This document shows, in pieces, positions 51,682 to 61,897 of a stretch of DNA of 64,000 nt (its first letter is position 1; every line of letters begins with the position of its first letter). The notes under the pieces were generated by a model. It saw nothing but the letters and a program-made list of their open reading frames with translations, searched no databases and was not told the DNA's origin. This DNA is from Hymenobacter sp. 15J16-1T3B (GTDB lineage Bacteria; Bacteroidota; Bacteroidia; Cytophagales; Hymenobacteraceae). Location: positions 1 through 64,000 of the forward strand of contig NZ_JAJFAV010000007.1 in NCBI RefSeq assembly GCF_020711235.1. Direction: 5' to 3'. Position numbers and translations under genes: made by a program.

Positions 51682-53010
51682 ATGACGCCTTCTGCTTCTC
51701 CCCTGTTTTACACGCCCGCGGGCACCTTCATCGGCTGGCGCGACGGCGCGGTGGTGCGGGCCAGCGGCATCCGCTACGCCCGCGCCATGCGGTTTCAGCC
51801 GCCGGTAGACGAAGCCCCGGCACCGGAGCCGGTGCTGGCCACGGTGCCCGGGCCGGCCTGTCCGCAGGTGGTCGACGCCCTGCTGAGCCAGGCCCTGGGG
51901 CCGGCGCTGACCAACCTGACCTACGACGAGGACTGCTTGCGCCTCACGGTCACGGCCCCGGCCGACGCCGAGCCCGCGGCGCGCCTGCCCGTTATTGTCT
52001 GGATTCACGGCGGCTCCTACGTCAGCGGCGCGGGCGACCTGCCTTTTTACGACCCGGCCCGGCTGGTGGAGGAGCAGCGCGTGGTGGTGGTAGCCGTGAC
52101 GTACCGGCTGGGGCTTTTCGGCTTTCTGGCCCGCCCCGAGGTGCCAGCCAACCTGGGCTTGCTCGACCTGCTCTCGGCCCTGCGCTGGGTGCAGCGCAAC
52201 GTCGGCGGCTTCGGCGGCGACGCGCCCAACGTGACCCTGCTGGGCCACTCCTCCGGGGGCGACGCCGCCGCGCACCTCATCGTGGCCGAAGGCGCGGCAG
52301 GGCTGTTTCGGCGCGTGATTCTGCACAGCGCTCCGCTGGGGCTGGCCCCCAACCGCGGCCGCATGACCGCGGCCATGGCGCGGGCCGTCGGCGCCATTCC
52401 GCCCGCGGCCAGCCACGAGGAAGTGCTGGCGCGCGAAGCCCAGGCCTGGCGGGCGGCCCGCTGGCAGGGCCTGAAAAGCGGTATGCCGTTTGGCACCCAG
52501 TATGGGGCCTTTCCACTGCCCGCCGAAGCCGCCGCCGAACAGGCCTGGCGGGCCGCCGCGCCAACCGTAGATGTGCTCATCGGGGCCACCGCGGAAGAGT
52601 TGCGCTTTTTCGCCGTCATCGACCCCAAGTTCCGCTGGCTGGCCGGCGTGCCGCTGCTGGGCCCGGCCCTCACGCGCGGCTTGGTGGCGGCCGCCTCGCG
52701 GCGCATCTACGTGGCCCCCGCCGCGGCCTTTGCCCGCCGCCACGCCCGGGCCGGCGGGCGGGCCTACCTGTTTGAAGTGACGTTCCGGCCCCGGGGCAGC
52801 GTTTTTGGAGCCGCGCATACCATCGACTTGCCGCTGCTCTTCGGCACGCGCGACACTTGGGCGGCCGTGCCCCTGCTCGGCGACGCACCTTGGGAGGAAG
52901 TGGAAGAGGCCGGCCGCGAGGTGCGTCGCCTGTGGGCCGATTTTGCCCGCCACGGCGCGCTGCCCGCCGCCGCGGAAGTGCCGGGGGTGCTGCGCGTGCG
53001 CCGGATGTGA
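51682..53010 (+). CDS. Carboxylesterase type B
   Basis: 442 residues from ATG 51682; a TTG two codons earlier is possible. Alpha/beta hydrolase with oxyanion-hole HGGSYVSGAG, YDEDCLRLTV (the EDCL carboxylesterase signature), nucleophile in LLGHSSGGDAAAHL and a histidine motif GAAHTIDLPLLFG. No signal peptide, so cytoplasmic. It hydrolyses carboxylic esters; natural substrate unknown. Confidence 0.92.
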   Translation: MTPSASPLFYTPAGTFIGWRDGAVVRASGIRYARAMRFQPPVDEAPAPEPVLATVPGPACPQVVDALLSQALGPALTNLTYDEDCLRLTVTAPADAEPAARLPVIVWIHGGSYVSGAGDLPFYDPARLVEEQRVVVVAVTYRLGLFGFLARPEVPANLGLLDLLSALRWVQRNVGGFGGDAPNVTLLGHSSGGDAAAHLIVAEGAAGLFRRVILHSAPLGLAPNRGRMTAAMARAVGAIPPAASHEEVLAREAQAWRAARWQGLKSGMPFGTQYGAFPLPAEAAAEQAWRAAAPTVDVLIGATAEELRFFAVIDPKFRWLAGVPLLGPALTRGLVAAASRRIYVAPAAAFARRHARAGGRAYLFEVTFRPRGSVFGAAHTIDLPLLFGTRDTWAAVPLLGDAPWEEVEEAGREVRRLWADFARHGALPAAAEVPGVLRVRRM

Positions 53011-53037
53011 GCCGGCCCCCGCGGGCCCAGTAACGCC

Positions 53038-53071
53038 AAAAGCCCTGCGGTCCGCGGACCGCAGGGCTTTT
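53038..53071. terminator. Bidirectional terminator between esterase and SDR
   Basis: AAAAGCCCTGCGGTCC (53038-53053) pairs perfectly with GGACCGCAGGGCTTTT (53056-53071). Confidence 0.9.
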
Positions 53072-53089
53072 GACAACGAATGGCAGCGG

Positions 53090-53938
53090 CTACTGCCCCT
53101 CCGGGAAATCCGCCGAGTCGCCGAGGCTGGCCACGCTTTCCAGCTCCTGCACCAGGGCCGCAAACTTCTCACGGGCGCCCTTCACCGCGGCTTTGCCCAG
53201 CGGCAGGTGCAGCGGCGGATTGTCTTGGCGCACGAGGTCGAACATGATCTGGGCGGCGCGCTGCGGGTCGCCGGGCTGGCGGCCGCTGTAGCCCTGTATA
53301 CCGGCCAGGTTCTTGCCCACGGTTTCCTCGTAGTCGGGGATGCTGGTCGTCACCACGTTGGCCGAGCGGCCGGCCCAGTCGGTGCGGAAGCCACTGGGCT
53401 CGATGTTGGTGACCTTAATGCCGAGCGGGCCGACCTGCTGGGCCAGGCTCTCGCCGATGGCTTCGAGGGCAAACTTGCTGGCGTTGTACACGCCCACGCC
53501 GGGGAAGGTCTTCAGGCCGCCGATGCTGGTGATGTTGAGCACGTGGCCGCTGCGCCGCTCGCGCAGGTGGGGCAACACGGCCCGCAGCACCCGCAGGGGC
53601 CCGAATACGTTGACCTCGAACTGGCGCTGCACTTCCGCGTCGTCGATTTCCTCAATACTGCCCAAGGAGCCGTAGCCGGCGTTGTTGACGACCACGTCGA
53701 TATGACCCAGGGCCTCGATGGCTGCGGCCACGGCCTGCTTCACTTGGGCTTCGTCGGTCACGTCGCAAACGACGCCGCGGCCGTTGGCGCCGGCTTTCTG
53801 GGTGAATTCATCGGCCTGGGCTTGCTGGCGAAAGGTGGCGGCCACTTTGTCGCCGTTTTGCAGAATCAGCTCGGCTAGCGCGGCGCCGAAGCCGGTGCTG
53901 ACGCCGGTGATAAACCAGTGTTTGGGGGTTGCGGACAT
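53090..53938 (-). CDS. SDR-family oxidoreductase
   Basis: 282 residues of the classical SDR fold: FITGVSTGFGAALAELIL (TGxxxGxG), NNAGYGSLGSIEE, catalytic serine in NITSIGGLKTFPG and YNASKFALEAIGE (YxxxK). SDRs with STGFG are often NADP-dependent oxidoreductases of small hydrophobic substrates. Converges on the carboxylesterase. The next 400 bp (53939-54336) contain no gene, only the terminator of the large gene. Confidence 0.9.
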   Translation of the reverse strand: MSATPKHWFITGVSTGFGAALAELILQNGDKVAATFRQQAQADEFTQKAGANGRGVVCDVTDEAQVKQAVAAAIEALGHIDVVVNNAGYGSLGSIEEIDDAEVQRQFEVNVFGPLRVLRAVLPHLRERRSGHVLNITSIGGLKTFPGVGVYNASKFALEAIGESLAQQVGPLGIKVTNIEPSGFRTDWAGRSANVVTTSIPDYEETVGKNLAGIQGYSGRQPGDPQRAAQIMFDLVRQDNPPLHLPLGKAAVKGAREKFAALVQELESVASLGDSADFPEGQ

Positions 53939-54283
53939 TAGCTCTGAATGGGAGTTGACGGAGTACCGGGCCGAACGGCCGCGGCGGGCTTGTTCAACTC
54001 GTGGGGCGGGGCGAAGGTTTTGGCCGGATCGGTTTTGATGCTACACAACGGCCCCGCCACCAGTCATGCTGAACGAAGGGAACGACCTTGCTCAATTCCG
54101 CACCGCTGCCTTTAACGTGCAGCCGCCGAAACAGAACCTCACGAATGACCGGGCATGGTCTTGAGTCCATACCCAAAGCGTTAGTAGCCACGCTTGGAAC
54201 TTCGTGCAGCCTTGAGAAAAGTCCTTGATTCTCGCGTGATGCGCGATATGCTCAGGAGGACGAAGTGAGACAACTTCAAAAGC

Positions 54284-54318
54284 AAAAAGCCGCTACCGGA
54301 GCTCCGGTAGCGGCTTTT
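54284..54318 (-). terminator. Terminator after the giant adhesin gene
   Basis: AAAAGCCGCTACCGGA (54285-54300) pairs perfectly with TCCGGTAGCGGCTTTT (54303-54318). Both sides carry A/T runs. Confidence 0.9.
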
Positions 54319-54336
54319 CATTCCGAGCAGCAAAGC

Positions 54337-57300
54337 CTACTGCTTCACCACGCGCAGGCTGAAGGTCTGACCCGCGGCCGTGCGCACGCGCAGCAGGTAG
54401 GTGCCGGCGGGCAGCGTGCTCATCTCCAGCGTGGCGGGCTGGGCGGCGTCGAAGCCGACGGTGCGCAGCTGCTGGCCGGTAGCGCCGTAAAGGATAGCGG
54501 TGGCCTGGCCGGCGGCACCCGTCAGGCTCACGCGCAGATGGTCGGTGGTCGGGTTCGGGTAGGCGCTCAGCGTCACGCTGGCGGTTTTGCCGAAGCTCAC
54601 GGCGCGCACCTCGCTAAGCGTGGCGGTGCCGTCGAGGTCCACCTGGCGCAGGCGGTAGTAGAGCGTGGCGCCGAAGCGGGCCGCCTTCGCGTCGACGAAG
54701 CGGTAGGTGTGGGCCACGGTGCTGTTGACCAGCCCGGCCACTTCGCCCACTTTCTCGAAGCCGATGCCGTCGGCCGAACGCTCCACCTCGAAGCGGGCGT
54801 TGTCCTTCTCCTGGGCCGTGGTCCAGGTCAGCAGGGCGTCCTGCTGCTGGGCCTGGGCGTTGAAGTCGGCCAGCGTGACGGGCAGCGGGCCGAAGCCGAT
54901 GGTGAAGGGCACCGCCTGGGTGTTGGTGCCGCCAAACTCATCAACCGTCGTAATCGTCACCGAGTACGAACCGGCGCGCCAGTTGAGCTTGGTGCGGTCG
55001 GCCACGGTGATGGCGCCGGTGCCCGGGTTCAGTGCCAGGCCCAAGGTGTTGAGCAGCGTGGTGCCGGCCGCGTCGGTCGTGGCCGCGCGGACGCCGCTGT
55101 CCGCCACGGTGGTTTGGCTGGTCGTGCCGCTGAAGCTGTACTCCCCGCCGTTGGCGTCGAAGGCGCTGGTAATCACGTCCCCGTTCTGGTAGGCCGTGGC
55201 CAGCGAGCCGCCTTTCAGCGGGGCTGCGGTGAACACCGAGTTGTTGTCGAAGCCCACCGGAATGGCGTAGAGCGCCGCGGCCGATTCCGCCCCGGCGTTG
55301 TCGACGGCGAGGAAGCTGAAGAAGGCGTTGCCCACGAAGCTGCTCACTGGGTCGAAGCGCAGGTTGCCGGCGGTGGCGGCGGGCAGCGTGAAGCGGCCGC
55401 TGCTGAGCGCGACGGGGGTGTAGGTCAGGCCGTCGGCCGAGTAGTAAAGCGTGCCTTGGGCGGCAGCGTCGGGCAGGCCGGTGAGGACGAAGGAGCTGAT
55501 GGTGCCGTCGGCGTCGCGGCCGCTGAGCGGGCTTAGGGCCTGGGCCGTGGTGGCCGTGTTGCCGTCGGGGGCGGTCAGCTGGTTTTGCAGGGCGTTGGCC
55601 ACGGGCGCCTGGTTGAGCAGGTTGGAGGTAAACGTCTGCGTGTCATCGGCCGTGTTCGACTGCGCCGTGGCGGTGGTCGTGGCGGCCGCCACCGTGAAGG
55701 TGGTCGACGGGGCCGGGAAGGTGATGACGTAGGCCAGAGAAGCATCCTGGCTGGCCGGCAGCGTCGTGGCCGCCGGGAAGGTCACCAGGCCCGAGGCGGC
55801 GTAGCTGCCGCCGCCCGAGATGCTCACCGTGGCCGGGTCGAGGCCAGCCGGAATCTGCACCGTCAGGCCCACGTTCTGGGCCGGCGAGGGGCCGTCGTTC
55901 AGGGCGCGCACCAGGTAGGTCACGGGCTGCCCGGCCAACACGGTGTTGGTCAGGGCCGTGCCCTGGCTGCGCACCACCGGCCGCACGTTGCTCACGGCGT
56001 TAACGCTCACGCTGGTCAGGGCCGTGTTGTTGGCAGGGGTGCCGTCGCTGCTGGCCGAGCCCACGCTGGCCAGGGCCGTCAGCGGGCCGGTGCCAGGCAT
56101 GTTCAGGGTAATGGTGCTCGTCAGCGCGGCGCCGCCGGCCAGGCTGGCCGTGGCCGGGAAGGTCACCAAGCCGGTGGCCGCATCGTAGCTGCCACCGCCC
56201 GAAATGCTCAGGCTGCTGGCGCTCAGGCCGGCGGGCAAGGCCACCTGCTGCTGCACGGAGGTAGCCTCCGAAGCCGCGTTGTTGGTCGTGGTCAGGGTCA
56301 ACGTCACCGGCTGGCCGGCCGTTTGCGCGGCCGCGTTGCTGGTTAGCGTCACGCTCAGGTCCACCGCCGAGGTGGTGGGGCGCTGCACGCTGGTCGTGGC
56401 CGTGCTGGTGTTGTTGGCCCGGTTCAGGTCGTTGGTGGCGGCGGTGGCGCTGGCCACGGCCGTGGCGCTGATGGCCGCCACGTCGGGCGCGGCGAAGGTA
56501 ATGGTGCGCGTCACGGCGCCGGCGTAGCCCGCGGCTACTTCGGTGCGGGTCGGGAAAGTCACCACGCCGGTCGAGGCGCTGTAAGCCCCGCCGACGACGG
56601 CACCGGTTTCGTCGCGCACCACCACGCCCGCCAGGTCGGTGGGCAGCTGCACGGTCGTCGTCACGCTGGCGGCGGGCGACGGGCCGTTGTTCACGGTGCG
56701 CACGTTGTACACCACCGGGGTGCCGCTCACCACCACGGCCGGGCCGGCCACGGTCGTCACCACGTCGGAGGCGCGGGCGGTGGTCACGTTCAGGGTGCTG
56801 GTGTTGTTGCCGGTCACGTTGTCGGCGGTGCCGCTGGTCAGGTAGGCCAAGGGCGAAAACGAGTTGGCCGGGGCGTCAAACGACACGGTGTTCGTCACCG
56901 ACTGGCCGGGGGCCAGGGCGGCAATAACCGGGTAGGTCAGCAGGGTCTGGTTGGGCTGCACGTCCACGGCGCCGGTGGTGCCGGCGGGCAGGTTGCTCGT
57001 GTAGCTCAGGCCGGTCACGGCCGGGGGCAGGCGCAGCACCTGCTGCACGTTGTAAGCCATGCCGCCGCCGTTGTTGGTGGTCGTCAGGGTGTAGGTCACG
57101 CGCTGCCCGGCCGTCACGCTTGTCGGGCCCACCAGGCTGGTGGCCACGTCGGCGTTGGGGTTGATGGCCACCAGCGTGGTAGCCGTGTTGTCGCCCATCA
57201 CCGGGTCGGCGGTGGTGCTGCTCACGCCGGCGGCGGCCAGCAGCGGGCCGTAGGCCGGGGCAGCCAGCTGCACAGTGGTGGTTTGGGTGGCGCCGGCTGT

Positions 57301-60300
57301 CAGGCTAGCGGCGGGCCAGCTCACCACGCCGGTGGTGGCGCTGTAGCTGCCGCCGGCCGAAATGGTCAGGTTGGCGGGGTTCAGCCCGGCCGGCAACGTC
57401 AGCGTGCTCACCACGCCGGCCGACGTGCCCGGGCCCGCGTTGTAAGCAGCCACGGTCAGGGTAAGGGCCGCGCCCGGGGCCACGTTGCCCACGGCCGCGC
57501 CGCCGCTGGTAGCCGTGACCGACGCCAGCAGGTTGGCCGCCGTGCCCGAAGCTAGCTGCACGGTGGTCGAGGCCGTCGCCGAGTTGTTGCCGGTGTTCGT
57601 TTCGCCGCCGGCCGACGTGCTCACGCTGGCCGTGGCCACGAAGGTGGTGGCCGAGCCCGGGGCCGGCACCGTGACGGTGTTGGTTACCGATTGCCCGGTG
57701 GGCAGCAGGCTCAGGCCGGGGAAGGTTACCACCGTGGTGTTGGTGCCGGCGTTGTAGGCGTAGCTGCCGTTGTTCGACACGAACAGGCCCGTCAGGTTGC
57801 CGGGCAGGCTCACTGTCTGCGTCACGCCCGTGGCGGCCGAGGGGCCGGCGTTGCGCGTCACCACGGCGTAGGTCAGGGCCGTGCCCGCGGCGGCGTTGGT
57901 GGGGCCGCTGAGGGCCGTGGTCAGATCAAAGCCGGCGGCCACGTTCAGCGTGGCGCTGACGGTGTTGTTGCTGGTGGTCAGGTCGGGCGTGGTGGCCGAG
58001 ACGCTGGCCGCGCCCGTCACCGGACCGCTGCCGGGCACCAGGAAGCTCACGCTGTTGGTCACCGTGCTGCCGCCAGCGAGGCTTGTCGTCGGAAAAGTCA
58101 CCAGGCCGGTGGCGGTATCGTAGCTACCGCCGTTGGAGAAGGTCAGCGCCCCGCCGGTGCCCGGGCCGGTGAGGCCGGCGGGCAACTGCAGGGAGGGCGC
58201 CACGCCCGCCGCCGTAGCCGCGCCGGTGTTGGTCGTTACCAGGGTGAAGGTCACCGGCTGGCCGGCCGTTACCGTCGCGCCGCTGGTCGGGGCGGTCAGG
58301 CTCACGGCCAGGTCGGCGGTGGTCGGCAGCACGGTCACGGCAATGTTGGCCTGGTTGGTGGCCGCGCCGGCCGCGTCCAGCACCGTGTAGCTGGCCGTAG
58401 CCGTGCCCACGAAGCCCGAGGTCGGGGTGAAAACCACCGCACCGCTCACGACCGTGAAGGTACCGCCCGTCACGCTCAGGGCGGTTTGCTGGCCGGCTTG
58501 GTTGGGGTTCAGGTCGATGGAGCTCGTGTTAAAGGAATTTTCCGGGTCCACGTCGTTGGCCAGCACGTTAAGGGTGGTGCTGGCGCCGTTCATCGTGGCC
58601 GCATCGGCCACGGCCGTCGGCGCCAGGTTGCAGGTGCCGAAGTACACGTCGTCCACGGCCAGGTCGTTGCCGCCCAGGGCCGTGCTCACGTTACGAATTT
58701 CAAACGTGGCCGTCGTGCTCGTGCCCGAGTACCACACGTCGGAAAACTGCACCCACTGGTCGGGCGACTCGCCCAGGCTGATGGTGCCCGACACCGATTC
58801 GCCGTTGATGACGAAGCCCAGTTCGGGTACGCCGCTGCTGCTGCCGGGGGGCAGCAGGTTGTTGAACCAAGCCGAGAACGAGTAGTAGCGGCCCGGCACC
58901 ACGGTTACCGTCTGCGAGTAGAGGGTGCGGATGGAAGCTGCCCCGTTTACCATCAGGAAGTTGTCGGTGGTGTTGCCGGTGTGGCCGGTGCCCCGGAAGC
59001 TCGGGTGAAAGGTCTGGGCGCTGCTGCCCACCGTGTAGGTGCCCTCGGGGTATAGGCCCGAGGCGCCGTCGCCCGTCACGTAGCCCGAGGTCACGTAGCG
59101 GTAGTTGGTGCTGAAGCCGGCGTTGCCGCTGGTGAAGGCCGGGTTCTGCAGCAGGTTCGAGCCGGTGGCCGAGGTGCAGGCCGTGTTCGTACTGAACACG
59201 CGCAGGCTCACCGTGGCCGCGCCCGAACACAGCGAAGGCGTGGCGTTGTCGCAGGCCGAATAGGTGAAGCTGTCGGGACCGGTGTAGCCGGTGGCCGGGG
59301 TGTAGGTGTACGTGCCGTTGGCGTTGAGCACCAGCGTGCCGTGGGCCGGGGCCGAGCCCAGGGTCACGGTGAACAGGTTCTGCTCCTGGTCGGAGTCATT
59401 GAGCACCACGTTGCCGCTCACGGCCGTGTTCAGCGGCACGTCGCGCGAGTCGTTTACGGCCACCGGCGGGCGGTTCACCACGTTGATGGTGTAGGTAGCG
59501 GCCGCCACCGAGCGCATGCCCTGGTCGTCGAGGGCGTAGTAGGTGAAGCTGGTCGTGCCGACGTAGCCCGCGTTGGGCGTAAACGAGAGGCTGCCCGCGC
59601 TGGCGGCCGGAATGAGCTGGTCTACGGTCACGGCCGCGCCGTTCAGGGCCAGCGTGCCGTTGGCCGGCAGCGTGGCAATGCGGAAGCTGACTACGCTGCC
59701 GCCCGCGTCGGGGTCGGTGCCGCTCAGGGACGCGCTCAGGGCGTAGCCCGTTACGGGCAGGGTACCGGTGACGTTGGCGGCCACCGGGGGCAGGTTGCCG
59801 GGGCCGGCGCACAGGGCCGAGTTGGGCACGACCGTCTTGGAGATGCCCGCCGCCGAGCTGGCGTAGGAGAAGGTCAGGGCGTTGTCGGTGGCACCTTCGC
59901 CGTAGAAAATCAGCAAGTGGTGCAGGCCGGCCGTGAGGTACACGGTGCCGCTGCGCTCCTGCAGGCTGTGGCCGCCGCCGTTGTTCACGGTAGCCGAGGC
60001 CACCGTGGGCGTACTAGCAAGCGCCGCCGCGTCGAGCCAGAGGTAGGAGGCGTCGTCGGAGTTCAGGTAGAAGGTGTAGTTGCCGTCGGCGGGCACGTAC
60101 AGGCTGCCGCGGAAGCGGGCGCTGTAGTAGTCGGAGTTGGTGCTGGAGCCCGTGCCGGCGCCGGCCGCTACCAGGTTGCCCCAGCTGGCGTTGGTGGCAA
60201 ACTCCAGCTGCGCGTCGTTGCGGCGCAGCGCGGGTGTGCGGCTGGCGAAGTAACCCATGTCATCGGCGAAATACCCGTTGTAGTACTCCGCCGTCAGGCC

Positions 60301-61380
60301 GCTGCGCGCGGTGCCGTCGAGGTACGAGCTGCCGCAGCCCGTCGGCCCGGCCACGGCCTGAATCGGAATGGTGAAGGTGGCCGCGTTCGAAGCCAGCCCC
60401 GCGTCGTCGGTGGCCGTGTAGGTAAAGGTGACGTTGCCGCCCGAGAAGGTAGGTGCCGGGTCGAAGCGCAGCGAGGCTGCTTGGGCCGCCGTCAGCTGCG
60501 TGGCGGCGGTTACTTCGATATAGCGGTTCGGGTTGAGAAGCACCGGCGAGTTGTAGTAGAGCACGCCCTCGTTGCCGGCCGGCAACTGCGTCACGGTGTA
60601 GTACCCAATGGGGCCGTCGGCCGCGGCGCTGAGCCCGCTGATGCCGGTTTGGCCGGCCGCGCTGGACAAGCTGGCCGCGTTGGTCACGTTGGCCGCCACC
60701 GGGGCCTTGCGGCACCAGGTCAGTTGCTCAATGCCCACGGCCTGGTTGCCGGGCACGCCGTTGTAGGTGTTGCGGTAGGTGATGGTGATGCTGGTCACGG
60801 CGCTGCCGTAGGTGGCCGTCACCGTCCCGTCGGAGGTGTTGTTCACGTCAGCCGTACCCGTGGCGGTGGCCGTGGCAGCGGTGAGTGCCGGTGAGTTGGC
60901 GTTGTTATTGACTTTGGCCAGCGTGGGCAGCACGGCCGAGCCGTTGTTGCTGCCGGCAAAGGTCACCTCATCGGTAAAGGTTGCGCCTTTGTCGATGTCC
61001 TGAATGCGGATGGTCAGCCCCGATACCGGCCGGTTAAAGGCAAACGTGACGGTGGAATACCGGTCCGCCAAGGCCGTTGCGTTGGCGTACACGTTCTGCC
61101 AATACAGCGTAGTGGCGCTGTTCAGGGCCTGCGTGGCTAGCACGGCCGTGTTACCGGCGGCAGCGGCGGCGGAGTAGTAGCCTTGGCTGCTGATGGTGGT
61201 CAGCGTGGCGCCCGTGGGCACGGCCACGGCGCTGCGGCTTTGCCAATCGCCGCTGTAGTCGCCGTTGCTGAACGCCAGTGTCGTGGTGGCGGCGGCAGAG
61301 CATTGCGCTTCAGCCCGGTTGGCAAGGCCCAACGAAACGAGGACGCCCAGCAGCATCCCCAAGCGTAAGGTTCTTCGCAT
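54337..61380 (-). CDS. Giant T9SS-secreted adhesin-like protein with DUF11 repeats
   Basis: 2347 residues. Signal peptide 1-25 (LGMLLGVLVSLGLANRAEAQ). A variable beta-rich region is followed by a PA14 domain at about 350-525 (GLTAEYYNGYF, DGNYTFYLNSDDASYLWLD), two Ig/cadherin-like domains (527-730, VNDSRDVPLN, TGPDSFTYSACDN), a galactose-binding-like domain (about 733-923), seven DUF11-type repeats of about 125-130 residues (1018-1922, each ending TNN- or GNN-rich), and a T9SS sorting domain (2265-2347, AYPNPTTDHLRVSLTG, LPAGTYLLRV). Likely exported across the outer membrane by T9SS and used for adhesion or matrix binding. PA14 suggests glycan contact. Function untested. Confidence 0.92.
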   Translation of the reverse strand: MRRTLRLGMLLGVLVSLGLANRAEAQCSAAATTTLAFSNGDYSGDWQSRSAVAVPTGATLTTISSQGYYSAAAAAGNTAVLATQALNSATTLYWQNVYANATALADRYSTVTFAFNRPVSGLTIRIQDIDKGATFTDEVTFAGSNNGSAVLPTLAKVNNNANSPALTAATATATGTADVNNTSDGTVTATYGSAVTSITITYRNTYNGVPGNQAVGIEQLTWCRKAPVAANVTNAASLSSAAGQTGISGLSAAADGPIGYYTVTQLPAGNEGVLYYNSPVLLNPNRYIEVTAATQLTAAQAASLRFDPAPTFSGGNVTFTYTATDDAGLASNAATFTIPIQAVAGPTGCGSSYLDGTARSGLTAEYYNGYFADDMGYFASRTPALRRNDAQLEFATNASWGNLVAAGAGTGSSTNSDYYSARFRGSLYVPADGNYTFYLNSDDASYLWLDAAALASTPTVASATVNNGGGHSLQERSGTVYLTAGLHHLLIFYGEGATDNALTFSYASSAAGISKTVVPNSALCAGPGNLPPVAANVTGTLPVTGYALSASLSGTDPDAGGSVVSFRIATLPANGTLALNGAAVTVDQLIPAASAGSLSFTPNAGYVGTTSFTYYALDDQGMRSVAAATYTINVVNRPPVAVNDSRDVPLNTAVSGNVVLNDSDQEQNLFTVTLGSAPAHGTLVLNANGTYTYTPATGYTGPDSFTYSACDNATPSLCSGAATVSLRVFSTNTACTSATGSNLLQNPAFTSGNAGFSTNYRYVTSGYVTGDGASGLYPEGTYTVGSSAQTFHPSFRGTGHTGNTTDNFLMVNGAASIRTLYSQTVTVVPGRYYSFSAWFNNLLPPGSSSGVPELGFVINGESVSGTISLGESPDQWVQFSDVWYSGTSTTATFEIRNVSTALGGNDLAVDDVYFGTCNLAPTAVADAATMNGASTTLNVLANDVDPENSFNTSSIDLNPNQAGQQTALSVTGGTFTVVSGAVVFTPTSGFVGTATASYTVLDAAGAATNQANIAVTVLPTTADLAVSLTAPTSGATVTAGQPVTFTLVTTNTGAATAAGVAPSLQLPAGLTGPGTGGALTFSNGGSYDTATGLVTFPTTSLAGGSTVTNSVSFLVPGSGPVTGAASVSATTPDLTTSNNTVSATLNVAAGFDLTTALSGPTNAAAGTALTYAVVTRNAGPSAATGVTQTVSLPGNLTGLFVSNNGSYAYNAGTNTTVVTFPGLSLLPTGQSVTNTVTVPAPGSATTFVATASVSTSAGGETNTGNNSATASTTVQLASGTAANLLASVTATSGGAAVGNVAPGAALTLTVAAYNAGPGTSAGVVSTLTLPAGLNPANLTISAGGSYSATTGVVSWPAASLTAGATQTTTVQLAAPAYGPLLAAAGVSSTTADPVMGDNTATTLVAINPNADVATSLVGPTSVTAGQRVTYTLTTTNNGGGMAYNVQQVLRLPPAVTGLSYTSNLPAGTTGAVDVQPNQTLLTYPVIAALAPGQSVTNTVSFDAPANSFSPLAYLTSGTADNVTGNNTSTLNVTTARASDVVTTVAGPAVVVSGTPVVYNVRTVNNGPSPAASVTTTVQLPTDLAGVVVRDETGAVVGGAYSASTGVVTFPTRTEVAAGYAGAVTRTITFAAPDVAAISATAVASATAATNDLNRANNTSTATTSVQRPTTSAVDLSVTLTSNAAAQTAGQPVTLTLTTTNNAASEATSVQQQVALPAGLSASSLSISGGGSYDAATGLVTFPATASLAGGAALTSTITLNMPGTGPLTALASVGSASSDGTPANNTALTSVSVNAVSNVRPVVRSQGTALTNTVLAGQPVTYLVRALNDGPSPAQNVGLTVQIPAGLDPATVSISGGGSYAASGLVTFPAATTLPASQDASLAYVITFPAPSTTFTVAAATTTATAQSNTADDTQTFTSNLLNQAPVANALQNQLTAPDGNTATTAQALSPLSGRDADGTISSFVLTGLPDAAAQGTLYYSADGLTYTPVALSSGRFTLPAATAGNLRFDPVSSFVGNAFFSFLAVDNAGAESAAALYAIPVGFDNNSVFTAAPLKGGSLATAYQNGDVITSAFDANGGEYSFSGTTSQTTVADSGVRAATTDAAGTTLLNTLGLALNPGTGAITVADRTKLNWRAGSYSVTITTVDEFGGTNTQAVPFTIGFGPLPVTLADFNAQAQQQDALLTWTTAQEKDNARFEVERSADGIGFEKVGEVAGLVNSTVAHTYRFVDAKAARFGATLYYRLRQVDLDGTATLSEVRAVSFGKTASVTLSAYPNPTTDHLRVSLTGAAGQATAILYGATGQQLRTVGFDAAQPATLEMSTLPAGTYLLRVRTAAGQTFSLRVVKQ

Positions 61381-61897
61381 ATGGTATAAGTGAAGTGGTT
61401 CAAGCTTGGCTTGCCGCCGACTAAGGCGCAGAAAGCCAGCTCCAAATTTACTTCACACAAATACAAAAAGTCCTATTTGCTTTTGCAGACAACCACGATC
61501 AATCTGTTAAAACAATATTAAATTTAACCTTGTCAATTAACCCAATTGAACTTATTTAGGAATATTCCCAAACGTAGAATCCTTCCCATTATTGGAGCAC
61601 GCTTATCAATTATATCCTATCAACCCATAATCAAGATTTTGCCTGCACGGTAAGCTGGACGGTTATCAGCCGCGTTGTTTTTTTGGGAAAAGCCGAAAAA
61701 TGTCCGCGTGCGCCCTGGCAGCCTCTCTTTGCCAACAGCCCCTGGTCTCCGTTGCCAGGTCCGGGTCAGCGCTGGCATAAGCGGAGCGCTGCAACGCCCC
61801 AACTGCTCCGCGGCCGCCAGTGTTGTTCCAACGTATGCTTCCTGGTCGACCGGCTTCGGCATCCTGCTCCCTTCAACAGCTGACTAGTTTCTCGGCC
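61381..61897. other. AT-rich intergenic region upstream of the giant adhesin
   Basis: About 500 bp with no convincing gene. The first 300 bp are much more AT-rich than the surroundings. On the minus strand TAAATTTG (61443-61450) matches TAnnTTTG, about 63 bp before the adhesin ATG, but without a clear -33 TTG. Confidence 0.5.

Noticed and set aside
53939-54283. Possible mobile repeat relic (GTCATGCTGAACGAAG and GACGAAGTGAGAC segments)
   Set aside because: Segments look like common Hymenobacter intergenic repeats, but no matching inverted ends or ORF could be defined by eye.
57691-59055. Plus-strand frame opposite the giant adhesin
   Set aside because: Antisense to the DUF11 repeats; Arg/Gly/His-rich and repetitive because the coding strand is repetitive.
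54337-61380. DNA repeats in the adhesin gene read as a CRISPR or satellite array
   Set aside because: Similarity is at protein-repeat level with long, diverged units of about 380 bp; no short identical repeats with unique spacers.
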